DNA from: Parachlorella kessleri
Taxonomy: Eukaryota > Chlorophyta > Trebouxiophyceae > Chlorellales > Chlorellaceae
Direction: 5' to 3'
Assembly (NCBI GenBank): GCA_001598975.1
Contig: BBXU01001807.1
Location: 1 to 19,003 of the forward strand
Length of the DNA: 19,003 nt
Numbering within the stretch: the first letter of the stretch is position 1; the number at the start of each line of letters is the position of its first letter. Made by a program: the position numbers and the translations under genes. The notes under the pieces were generated by a model. The model ran no database searches. It was not told where the DNA came from and saw only the letters and a list, made by a program, of their open reading frames with translations. Below, piece by piece: positions 1 through 9,144 of this stretch.

Positions 1-410
1 GGGGGTTCCTGGCAGGCCTTCTGCTGTCCCCTCCCGTCTGCTGTCACCCTGTGACCGCCTTCAGCGTTGTTAAATCTGAGCAAGCATGTATGTTAATAAC
101 TTGTTCAGTAGTGGCGCTTGAACAGGGTCCGTTGCCAAGCTCAAACATTGCGCCAACATGCACTTGAGCGGACCCCTTGTGAGCCTCTGCAGTGTCTCAG
201 CGCTACCCGCTTTCGTGATAACTTCTCTACTGTTGCTGGTCCCTTGCCTGCTGCCATCCCCCACAATGCAGGCTCTTTGTGCTCCTACCACTCTTGGTGA
301 CCGAGCGGCGGCTCCTTCGTATGCACTTGACAACTGTTTGAAGCGGTGGAACATTGCCTTCCCGCCATGCTGCCATACGCTCAGCACAGGAAATGGGCTA
401 AACTGAAGTT
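1..410. other. 3' flank of the phosphatase gene, no gene seen
   Basis: This is the sequence downstream of the minus-strand phosphatase gene. Open frames exist on both strands (for example minus 70-387), but none resembles a known family or has convincing splice-site support. It probably holds the 3' untranslated region. I found no TTACA (TGTAA on the minus strand), the algal polyadenylation motif, in this stretch. Confidence 0.4.
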
Positions 411-1777
411 TTACGTGAGCTTACGCCCGTACTGATAATACCACTTCTCCAAAGCCGCAGCCTGTCTCACGTTGGGTTTGACGCCCGGCCTTGCCTTGAT
501 AACCACCCTCCATGCGTCTGCAGGACTGGCAGCCCTGCCATCAGCAATCAGGAGCGCACATAGCATAGCAGCGCTTCTGCAATGGCCTTGTGTGCAGTAT
601 GCCAGCACAGGGTGCCCTGCCTTGCGCTGCTGGAGAGCCCACACCACTCCCTCTTGCATCAACTCTGCTGACGTGCCTGCAAGCAGCAGCCAGCAAGCCT
701 TGCTGCTGGCTACAGCTGCCCCCCAGCAAACCTGTACTGGTAAAAGACACCTTGGTAGGGCCTCATCTTTGATGGGGCTCATTGACCCCCTGCTCTTGCC
801 TGCTGCATCCCTCCTTCTGTTCGACTTCATGACAAGCTCTCTGTCTGCTCATGTGCCCACAGGCTGCTGGTGCTGCATGCTGTCTGCCGCAGTGCTGATA
901 CACATTCCCGCATACCCACCGTGAGTCTCCCAGGTTGGCAGCAGCTTGTACGCAGGAGCTGCCAGGTAGCGCGGCATCTCACACGTCACGTCCAGCAGGG
1001 CCGGTGACATTCCTGCTGGTAGGTCTGCATCTTTTGTCGGGCAGCCGCCCAGGTACCACCCTGCAGCACCGGCTTGGGAAGAAGTATGGCTCTGGTAAAA
1101 CTTGTTGGCTTGGGCCTTTCATGCACTTTCGCGAGTGGATCGTAGAAGGTTAGTGGCTGTCAATCAAATCACCCCCACCCTTGCCCCAGCTGAACGATCA
1201 ACACCTGCCACGGCCCCTGCAGCCCTTGTACAGCTCAAGGTCCATCTGCCTTGCACTCACCGTCTGCAATCCTGGAAACCACTGGCTCGCTTGCCAGCAG
1301 GCGGTAACCCCGCATGATTGCTTGCACCGCCATGTGGTATGGGAGTAGCAGCAGCTTAAATGGCCAGCGAATGCTGCCGTCCTCCCTCTGCGGTGTACTG
1401 GGTATCGTGGAGTGTACAGAGTAGCCGAGGCAAGCGTGCGAGTGATAGGATAGCCTCTCTTGATGAAGCATACAACAAGTGTGCTGAGACTCTCTGATTG
1501 TGCCCCCTGGTGTACAGACCATTAGCAGAGGCAGGCATTGTGCACCTACCTTGCCGCAGAGCCCTGTAGTGCAGCCTGCAAGCAGCGGGCAGGAAGCCAG
1601 GGCCACCACCACGGCACTAGTAACCGTGTGCCAGAGCACTAGTTGCACGACCAGTGGCAGGCTTCCTCTGCCGGCATAAGTAGCCCAAGCCAGTAGGAGT
1701 GAGCCTAGACCTGACAGAAAAGACAAACCCATAGCCCAAACTGGGATGTTAAAGAACTCCACCTTCACTCGTGCCAT
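411..1777 (-). CDS. membrane-anchored dual-specificity phosphatase-like protein (YnbD-like)
   Basis: The model is complement(join(411..676, 920..1060, 1261..1387, 1550..1777)), 253 aa, with all phases consistent and GT-AG introns of 243, 200 and 162 bases. Residues 14-70 hold two hydrophobic, likely membrane-spanning stretches (around WAMGLSFLSGLGSLLLAW and LVVQLVLW...VVVALA). Then comes the conserved juxtamembrane block PFKLLLLPYHMAVQ (85-98) and the WYLGG motif (120-124). The phosphatase-fold signature is C193-T-Q-G-H-C-R199-S, a CX5R(S/T) loop, followed by a helical tail ending in ALEKWYYQYG. This order matches plant and algal YnbD-like tyrosine/dual-specificity phosphatases. Two substitutions are notable: Tyr192 stands where the family's HCX5R His normally sits, and the upstream acid loop reads PTWETH with Glu163 where homologues carry Asp. 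The substrate is unknown, and protein or phosphoinositide phosphatase activity is only inferred. The start at 1777 is the first Met before the membrane region. The frame stays open upstream and a 5' exon is possible. Confidence 0.8.
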
Positions 1778-2208
1778 CGTGGGTACTGGTGACTCAATGA
1801 TAACTGAGCACCCTGCAAGCGTGATCGGGCCAAGAGCTCTGCTGTACACCAAGAAACCGCGCGGTACACGTTGACATCGACGGGTAGTACAATTTGCACG
1901 CTGCGAATGCCAGCAAGGCTTTCGCGGGAAACATTGCCAGCTCACCTTGGGTTATGGAGGGCTGCAACCCAAGCCCTTGCGTATCTATTTTGAATGTCTG
2001 TAGATGGCTTTGGTACACCGGATGGGTACCAGTCGCTTAGGGTTGTTATGGAGTCGCTGGCCAGCCCTGTAAGGAGCTCGTCTGCAAGCTGCTGTGGAAG
2101 GCAAGCTTGCTGGCGTTGGAAGGTATGGTTATATGAAGGTGTAAGCAAGTGCGCCGGCAGGGTCAAGGGCAGGCCGTTGTGTTGGGTTGCGTGTGATCTC
2201 CTCGTCAC
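1765..2208 (-). other. possible unresolved minus-strand coding exon(s) upstream of the phosphatase
   Basis: A minus-strand frame at about 2150-1946 reads CLPQQLADELLTGL near its start and AWVAALHNP at its end. It is bounded by a plausible acceptor (ccag at about 2150) and a strong donor (GTGAGC starting at 1945). Two continuations are phase-compatible. One acceptor near 1845-1841 would join it to the phosphatase frame as an N-terminal extension, with an intron of about 100 bases. The other acceptor at 1901-1903 would give a separate C-terminus ending in QYPRWHE with its stop at 1765-1767, but needs an intron of only 45 bases. I recognise no family. It may equally be non-coding. Confidence 0.3.
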
Positions 2209-3349
2209 CCATCAGGCGCGCTTGACAGCTGGACGGCCAGCTTCCTGGACGCAGCACGTATGCGGCAGCCTGCCAGGGGACAGTATGGCCATGGGCACCT
2301 TGGGGTTCTCCCAGTGCTGCAGCCGCACACCAGGGAGTTGAGCCCGGAAAGTCCCAGCCCTCACTGTTGGGTGGTCCTGTGGCTAAAAGGCCTCCCTTCG
2401 CAGTGCCAGTTGACCTGACGCAACATAAACCCAGCTGTTGGCAGGACAGAGAAAGAGAGTGGTTGACAGGGCCAAACTGAAAGGGGTGAACTGAACCCCC
2501 TGTTGTTGACCCCGGCATCTCTAAAACCACTGCCAACAAACGGAACAGGTCAGGAGGTATCCACCATGGAGCAACTGCACCCGGGAACGACAACCACTTT
2601 TGGGTTCGGGGTTTGCGTAGATGCACAGCCTTGCAGCCAAACTGGGGGCCTGCTGTCAGTCAGCAAAACTGCTGTGACAAACGCAAGCTTAACTCGCTTG
2701 CGTGGGCGGGTACCCAGCTACAGGGCAATGCATCTACGCATACCCCGACTTCAAGGTGGTTGTCATTCCTGGGTGAGATCCTGCACACCGTTTTGCCCGC
2801 TCAACCTGGCATGGGTGGGTTCCAGTGCTGGTAGGCCAGCGGGAAGGTTACATCGTGAATGGCCACAAAGCAATGGATCTTCCTTCACACTAAGCACATC
2901 ATGGTGGGTGGGTTTCGGCATGCTCTAAAAACCCCTGCGCGCACAAGCAAGAGCCCTTTGCGATCACACCCGTGCAGCCTGCGCATGCCCAGCCTAGCTG
3001 AATGGCCTTGAGATTTCTATGCCTCCCTGTCAGCATTGAATAAAGGTGGCAGATACAGAAAACAGAGGAGAGGTGTGGGTTACCGCCCAAAGGCTGATGC
3101 CATGAAGCTCTGGGGCTGCCAGAGAATAATTACACCACCCTGGTACACTTAAGGCCCATGCCTGCCTGTGTGCCTTCACTGTTGTCCCCGGGTTCTCAGA
3201 ATCCCATAGGGTTCAGTAAAAATCTCTTACCGCCCCTGCACATATATATTGGCGTGCCAGCAGAGCAAACAGACCTCCATAAGTGAAATGTATGATAGCT
3301 AATGGTCCGACATTTTCATTGCTGAGACGGTTTATCAATCAGACGTACG

Positions 3350-3421
3350 TGCCTAACTCACTTTAGTTAGGCATATACAATTTCCGCTCTACTCTGCTCA
3401 CATATTGCCTCAAGTTAGGCA
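3350..3421. repeat. two short hairpins sharing the arm AGTTAGGCA
   Basis: TGCCTAACT at 3350-3358 and AGTTAGGCA at 3365-3373 form a perfect 9-base inverted repeat with a 6-base loop. A second copy of AGTTAGGCA lies at 3413-3421, preceded at 3406-3410 by TGCCT, which allows a smaller stem. The role is unknown. They lie about 380-450 bases past the stop codon of the NTF2-like gene. Confidence 0.7.
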
Positions 3422-3505
3422 CTTCAGCAATATTCACTGGCTTCTGGAACGCTCAAAACTCCAAACAGCCTATGCATCGCGCCCTGTTAGACCAGGTGAT
3501 CAAAC

Positions 3506-3510
3506 TTACA
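3506..3510 (-). other. candidate polyadenylation signal TGTAA for the NTF2-like gene
   Basis: TTACA on the plus strand gives TGTAA on the minus strand, about 290 bases after the NTF2-like stop codon. TGTAA is the common polyadenylation motif of chlorophyte green algae. A five-base motif is weak evidence on its own. Confidence 0.3.
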
Positions 3511-3802
3511 AATCAGCACTAGTTACCACCACAAGCAAATAAACAAAAGGTTGATGCATATGCACGTATGCTTAGCGTCAACTCCACTCTCCAAGCTTTG
3601 GAATCACGATATCGGCACCACAACAGTCAGCACAGGAAAGCATGATGGTCAACAGACACAAATATGCAGTATCCGCCGTGCCACGGCCAAACCTGATTTC
3701 AACTCCCCATCGCTCGCTCAACTCACCTCTCCCCGTCAATACAAGCTGACCTGCTAACGTGAACTGTAACTGCCCAAGCTGCCCGGTCGGTTGCTGCGCT
3801 TG

Positions 3803-4854
3803 CTACCGCATGTTGTAGGGCACCGTGGGCTCGGCCTTCCAGCTGTGCCGCTGGCTCCACCAGACCTTGCTGAGCCAGCGGCCTGCCTGTTCAAGAGGGC
3901 CACGTTCCTGCAAGCCGCTGACGCTGTATGGGGACTGCCCATCCGGGGCATAGAGAGCCTCCAGCTTGCTGTATGCCCAGGACGCTACGCGCGCTGTGTT
4001 GATCATGCTCCAGCTCAGCGGCCGCCTGACAAACAGCTCCAGCAGCGGCCCCACCAGCGGCCAGTGGTAGAGGATAGACTCAAACTGGTGGAGGTCCACC
4101 TGGCGATAGATCTTTTTGCCGGTGGGGGTGTCGCGCAGGTAGAGGATTGTTGACATGCCGAGGTCGAAACCGATCGGTCCGTGCATGTAGTGGCTGACGT
4201 GCTGGACCAGCTGTACAAAAACCTTGTCCCCTTCTGCACTAATGACTGCACCCAAGAACAGGTGCACAGGGGGGTAAATATGTCAGCAGCAGGGATGGGT
4301 AGCACCAGGCAGGCAACATGAGCAAGCCACAACAAAGCATGGCTAATTGAGTGCCTGGTTGTCTAGTCCAATACAAATGCAGAGACTCACTGCCACTGGC
4401 CATGCCACACAGGAAAGTCAGTCTGCTACGGCATGTTCCCCCTCGAAGTGGTGCCCCCCCCCTCCTCTCTTTAAACAACACACACCTAGCCTCACACCTT
4501 TGTATTGTTGGGCCTATTGGCTTATGCACGTGCATCTTTGACTAGTACTCACATATATCCTGCACATCTGCTGATAAGTGGACGTTGGCAAAGCGCCAGT
4601 ACTGGAAGATCCTAATTATCTCCTCCCGGTCCTTCCCAAGTACCTGCACAGCACGTGACTCCAGTAAAAGATCAACTGAAGACTTGTACTACAGTGGAGG
4701 TGGGACACTGTAACACTGTCGGCCCACTCACCAAGGCATGGGTGATCTTGCAGTCTGGCGTGAAGTAGCGCTCGATCAGCTTGCGCTGCCTGTCTGCGGG
4801 GGCTTGCAACAGCTGGTTGATGATGCTTGGCAGCTCCTTGACTGGGTCCTGCAT
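3803..4854 (-). CDS. SigF-like NTF2-like domain protein
   Basis: The model is complement(join(3803..4245, 4553..4643, 4732..4854)), 218 aa. Introns of 307 and 88 bases have good GTGAGT-type donors, and phases agree. The protein opens with MQDPVKELPSIINQLLQAP, a helix, followed by a conserved RYFTPDCKITHAL segment (29-41), IFQYWRFANVHLSADVQDI (53-71), and a beta-rich core with YMHGPIGFDLGMSTILYLRD, QVDLHQFESILYHWP and a C-terminal helical region. This order fits the SigF-like NTF2-fold family known from fungi, algae and plants. The small alpha+beta cone fold suggests a ligand-binding or enzyme-like pocket, but no catalytic residues can be assigned and the function is unknown. No signal peptide is obvious. 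The ATG at 4854 was chosen because homologues begin at this helix. The frame stays open upstream to an ATG at 5106, so a basic N-terminal extension is possible. It is transcribed divergently from the caleosin gene. Confidence 0.72.
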
Positions 4855-5233
4855 GGTTTTCTTGCTTCTGCCACCAACTGGGCGCAGGCGCGCAGCCTCC
4901 CTTGCAGAACTGCTTTTGCGGGATCGTAAGACCTTTGGGCACACCTGAAATTCAAAATATCGTGTTTTCCTTGCCAGCAGCTTAGTTAGCATGATGGGCA
5001 CCTGGGTGGTATCTGCCAGCTCAGCGTGGCCAGCAAACCACGGTCTCGCTGACTTCATGGACAGATTGACAGCAGGCACCATCGCACGGGAACCAGGCAT
5101 GGCCAAGCCAAGGCGTCATTGGAGAGATCGGCTTTGTCTTTGGGCTTTGTGGGCGACCGACTTCCTGATTGCAGGTTCCTTCATTCTAGCCCTGGCTCTG
5201 TCTTTCTGAAGCAAGTTCAGACTCGGCATCAAG
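4855..5233. promoter_or_regulatory. divergent intergenic region between the NTF2-like and caleosin genes
   Basis: These 379 bases separate the start codons of two divergent genes and must hold both 5' untranslated regions and promoters. No TATA box or clear operator could be recognised. The minus-strand frame is open through much of it and might encode extra N-terminal residues of the NTF2-like protein. Confidence 0.4.
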
Positions 5234-7921
5234 ATGGTGACGGCACAGCAGGGGTACAGTGGGGACAGGGTTGTGACGTCCCTTCCGGCGGCTCCTTTCA
5301 CGGTTAACAGGCCAGTCCCTGAGGACCTCGACCGTCATGTCAAGAACCCAGGTATCATCGAGTCGTCCACCCTAGGCTCTAGTGTTATCTGCAAGGCTGC
5401 CTGGCAGGGAGGTGGAGGGAGAGAATTGCCAAAACCAGTGGACTTCACTAGGTGTCAACAGACCGTACAGGGCTGCTGGCAGTAATAGTGCCCGACCTAG
5501 AGGCTGAGAGTCGGGGAGGAATGCTCTAGTGCAGGCCTCCCCCGTGCAAACATGACTTGCGACCGCGAGCATCCAAACGGGACCTACACACCTCCAGCCA
5601 ACATGACGGTATGTATTTATGAACGTCAGATGCTTTGTAATTTTGCTTGCCTGCTAGGTGTGAGCGTGGCTTTTGTTCTGTGGCCTGTGTGCATGTGGCA
5701 ACCCAGCCTATTGTGGGCGTCTGTGGCGACTTACGATAACCGGGCCGGTGGCACCCTTTTGGGGAATACCCAGCGATAAAAGAGAAAGTGCTTGCTCAGA
5801 TGTATTGCATGGAGTCTTGCAGGTGATGCAACAACATGTGGCTTTCTTTGACCGGAACAATGACGGCATCATCTTCCCCAACGACACCTTTGTTGGCTTC
5901 CGCCGGCTGGGCTACAACCTGCTCATCTCCACACTGGCAGTGCCCATCATCCACGGCACCTTCGCCTGGTGGAGCCAGGTGGGCGCGAGTCATGATGAGC
6001 TAATTGCTGACTCAGATTACAGCGAGTGCAAGGCCCAAGGTTAATGCTCTGCAGGGTGATGCTCTGCAGAGTACCGCCCTAGCATTGGAATGCCAGCCAT
6101 GGTGTAAGCTAGCTGAGGCTGGTGCTCACGAACGTTAGCAGATGTCAGGTTGTCTCATACCTAATCTCCTTCTATGATGCTGCCTGTGCTGCAGGACTAC
6201 TGGCTCCCCAACCCCCTCTTCCCAATCTACATGGTAAGCAGATGTACATGCAACAGGTTGGCTATGTGACTGCGGCAGCGCACTTGCAAGGGTTTTTGAG
6301 GCTGGCATTGGGATGTGGAGTAGACCAATACCACCGAGGTCCTGTGGCAGGCCGACACTCCTGCTAGTGCATCATGCACTTGTTCACTCATGCACTTGTT
6401 TCACTGGGAGGTCCTATCGTCATCTACCGTACTCTCCGCATGAAGTCTGGAGGGTTATACCCCACTCAACCTCCCCTGCCAGCTTTGCTGACGCGCAGAA
6501 GAACATCCACCGCTGCAAGCACGGCAGTGACTCGGAGTCATATGATACAGAGGGTCGTTATGTGCCGCAGAAGTTTGAGGTGGGCACGCAACTCACTTTT
6601 GTTGTTGGGTATATGCGGTATTTGTCATCGCGGTCGTGCGCTCCAGCAGTGTGGGGGTCCACGGTGCTCTCACTTACGGAGATTAGCATGCGGCATGCAC
6701 GCGAGTTTCACGAGGGCTGGGTGGATTAGGGCTTTGCCACCCTCGGCACTGGCAGAGGCTTCAAGTGTTCCCTGTTCCATACCCCGCCGTATGTGCTGAG
6801 AGAGCGTCGCGACAAGGGGCCTGTGGCAGTTGGCTGCAGACCCAAATATATATCCACAATATCATTCTGCATTCTGTATTTAGCCCTGCCAGTCCAGTCC
6901 AGCCCAGCTCTACTCCCTGTTTCCACTACCTGCCACCCATACCAACAATATATCCACAGGCTGCGCGCTCATGAACTTGCTGCGCTGCAGGAGGTGTGGT
7001 CCAAGTATGACAAGGACAACAAGGGGGCTCTGACCAAGGGTGAGCTGTGGGAGATGATCCGCGGCAACCGCAACATCATGGACCCCACAGGCTGGGTCGC
7101 AGGTGGGGTCAAGCTCGGACGCGAGCATTTTCTCTGCCACCCCTTGGCCCGCTGCAGGAGTAATCTGGTAGAGCTGGCGTGGCCTGCTAGGGGGGGATAT
7201 GAAACCTCAGAATGGAGCACAGCCTGGCATAGGGCATTGTCCCTGCAGCAACCCTGGGGTATCTGTGTAAATGGCAGACCAGTGCCCTGCCCCCCTGAGC
7301 CTGCGGTGTCCTGTCATGTGCCTGGGTTGCCCAGCTCGCAGCCTGCCGCTGACCCCTGCCTGCCGCAGCCTTCCTGGAGTGGTATGTGAGCTACCTGCTG
7401 GTGGCGGGGGAGGACAAGATGCTGAAGAAGGATGATGCACGGGGGATCCTGGATGGCACTATCTTCTACAAGTGAGCGGGGGTTGAGGGTGGGCTGTTGG
7501 ATGTATATATGTGTGGGTGTGGGTGGGTGGGTGGGGTGGGGTGGGGGGGGGGTGGTTGGGGGGGTAGGGGGGGGGTTTCTTTTACCAGGACTTCTTGTAG
7601 TAGGACGGGGTGGCAAGAGGCAGCGCCAACGGACCTGTTGAAGGTGTCAGCTGACCATCATAGGAGAAGATGAAGAATAAAAAGCTTGGAAAGGAGCTGT
7701 TTGTGTCATTGAGAGGCGGAGGCAGTGCACTTAAGGTATGGCGCAGTCTATGAAGAATACCGGTGTGCGAGTTTGGTGTGGAGATGAAAGCTGCCAAACA
7801 AGTGTACCTGTCACACGTGTGTTGCATGGGGTGGTTCTGCAGGATCGCCAAGGAGAGGGAGGGGCGCAAGGTGCTGCCGCAGGAGCAGGCGGGAGGCCGG
7901 TTTGGAAGCAAGGAGGAGTGA
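5234..7921 (+). CDS. caleosin (lipid-droplet Ca2+-binding peroxygenase)
   Basis: The model is join(5234..5351, 5535..5608, 5823..5978, 6195..6233, 6499..6579, 6991..7102, 7369..7471, 7843..7921), 253 aa, with seven phase-consistent GT-AG introns. Caleosins coat lipid droplets or sit in ER membranes. They bind Ca2+ and a haem, and use hydroperoxides to oxidise unsaturated fatty acids. Visible landmarks in order are the N-terminal block PFTVNRPVPEDLD, DREHPNG, QQHVAFFDRNNDGIIFP with the EF-hand loop at residues 74-85, and a hydrophobic stretch (LLISTLAVPII). Next come a proline-rich knot-like segment (YWLPNPLFPIY), NIHRCKHGSDSESYDTEGR, and KFEEVWSKYDKDNKGALTKG. His69 and a His in the IHRCKHGSD block match the positions of the proposed haem ligands. 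The EF loop has Asp85 at position 12 instead of the usual Glu. Residues 163-174 form a second EF-like loop, which plant caleosins normally lack in intact form. The start at 5234 is set by the conserved N-terminal block. Confidence 0.93.
6044..6069. repeat. short direct repeat ATGCTCTGCAG x2
   Basis: Two identical 11-base copies lie at 6044-6054 and 6059-6069 inside the third caleosin intron. This is probably a small local duplication. Both copies end in CTGCAG, the same hexamer that often closes introns here. Confidence 0.7.
6372..6404. repeat. tandem repeat of a 16-17-base unit, two copies
   Basis: TCATGCACTTGTT occurs at 6372-6384 and 6388-6400, each followed by CAC or TCAC, inside the fourth caleosin intron. 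It appears to be a simple local duplication without coding capacity. Confidence 0.65.
7511..7575 (+). repeat. G-rich low-complexity tract (G-quadruplex potential) in a caleosin intron
   Basis: About 65 bases are almost entirely G with scattered T and a single A, with many runs of three or more G, in the seventh intron (7472-7842). Four or more G-runs with short loops meet the usual criteria for a G-quadruplex-forming sequence. On the sense strand it would also be present in the pre-mRNA. Confidence 0.85.
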
Positions 7922-9144
7922 CGGCAGCACACGATGCACTGCACCCTGGTGGGGGGCCACTTTGTCTGCTCGTGAGGAGCGTGTGGTGAGTCTGCACGTC
8001 GATTGAGGCGTGCCAGAAGGCCCGTTCTGATGGTAATCGCATGTCCATATACGGATGCCCCCCCCTTGCTCCTTTAAGTCTTGTTTTCTGTAGTGGCCCC
8101 GGTAAGCCTGAGGACTTTGTATAAAAGCCATTGTTGTGAAGGGTAGTGCACTGTTTTTGCAACGCTGCTGCGTTGCTGCTGTAGGATTAGTGTGTTTAGC
8201 TTCTTTGCTCCTTCGCTATCAGGATGGCATGCTGCTTTTGCTTTGTAGAGTAGGTCAACTTGGATTGTTGGATGGGCTGTACAGAAGGCTTGTCTCTGGG
8301 CAAACTGCTTGTGAGGTACTAGTAGTAGCAACTTTTGCCATCGTACCTAAATCGATAGGTGATTTTGGCACCTTCTGTAAGTCTGCGAGGTTTTGTAGGG
8401 GCAGAGCTCTAGAGCCTGCAGATCTGCAGGCTGTTGTGGGGTTGCTGGGCAAGCTGTTGCCGGGGCTCACTGCAGTGACCCGGGGCCGCAGCAGGCCACG
8501 TACAGTACTCTTAGTGGTTGTTGGCTGTTGGCATTATGCTGAGCCTTTGAGGCACAAGTAGGGGCTTCAGCGAGCTGCAAGCAGCCCTGTGCGCCTATGT
8601 CCAGCCATCGATGGTGACCATCGCAGGTGGCTGCCTTATCAAACCGCCAACAGTAGCAGGCAACCATGCAGGAGCCTATGCATCTCCAAAAGGGCCAGTA
8701 GTTTGCAGGGCAGGAAGCTGCTGTGCTGTACTCGAACCTCAACGGCGCCACCATTAACTGTCATTGAACAAGGTATTCGGTGGTATGCACGTGACTACAA
8801 GGGGTCAGACGAGCAGTTCGGCGGGTGGCCAGCAAAATCAAATAGCCTAGCAGAGGGTAGGGAAACAAGCGACAAGCACTGACGGTAGTTTGCTGACCTT
8901 ACCACGGGCAGCTCAACGGTGGCAGCAACTTGCACACTACTAACCGTCTCACTTCCAGGGGACAATGCATGCCTTGCATTGCGGCAGCAGAAGCGGCGCT
9001 GCTGCCCAATTACCACGTTTCCAGGACTGGCATTCCCCTCCCGCCAGCGCTCCTTACGGCATCATGGTCACCTTGACCGACTTTCTTTCCTGCCCATATT
9101 TGCCCAAGCCACACTTGGTACCAATAGCGATACCTACCTGCAAG
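7922..9144. other. intergenic region between caleosin and channel genes
   Basis: About 1.2 kb holds the caleosin 3' untranslated region and the promoter of the channel gene. An open frame on the plus strand at 8136-8561 encodes a Leu-rich and Val-rich 141-residue peptide with no recognised motif and no splice support. I do not call it a gene. A perfect palindrome lies at 8413-8432. Confidence 0.4.
8413..8432. repeat. perfect 20-base palindrome
   Basis: The left half is AGCCTGCAGA and the right half is its exact reverse complement, with no loop, centred on a BglII-like AGATCT. It could form a cruciform or be a dimeric binding site, or be chance. It lies about 490 bases after the caleosin stop codon. 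Confidence 0.8.

Larger units (their letters stand above)
2209..3802. other. long region without a supported gene
   Basis: About 1.6 kb lies between the phosphatase side and the NTF2-like gene. The first half (about 2209-2930) has overlapping open frames on both strands, including a minus-strand stretch at 2216-2379 behind a reasonable acceptor and a plus-strand stretch at about 2700-2782. None can be assembled into a gene. The second half (about 2950-3750) is visibly richer in A and T and contains short hairpins at 3350-3421. The 3' untranslated region of the NTF2-like gene must begin at 3802 and run leftwards. Confidence 0.4.

Noticed and set aside
1235..1945. Uninterrupted minus-strand 236-residue frame covering phosphatase exons 1 and 2
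   Set aside because: The family alignment and strong GT-AG sites show that the middle part (1388-1549) is an intron that happens to stay in frame.
2216..2379. Minus-strand exon-like frame behind an acceptor near 2380
   Set aside because: It reads smoothly to a stop, but no upstream exon, start codon or family could be found, so it was left out of the gene list.
7731..8162. Minus-strand 143-residue frame over the last caleosin exon
   Set aside because: The opposite strand encodes the clearly conserved caleosin C-terminus, so this is a shadow frame.
8136..8561. Plus-strand 141-residue open frame between caleosin and channel genes
   Set aside because: Leu/Val-rich composition without any family motif; it lies where the caleosin 3' untranslated region is expected and lacks splice or start context.
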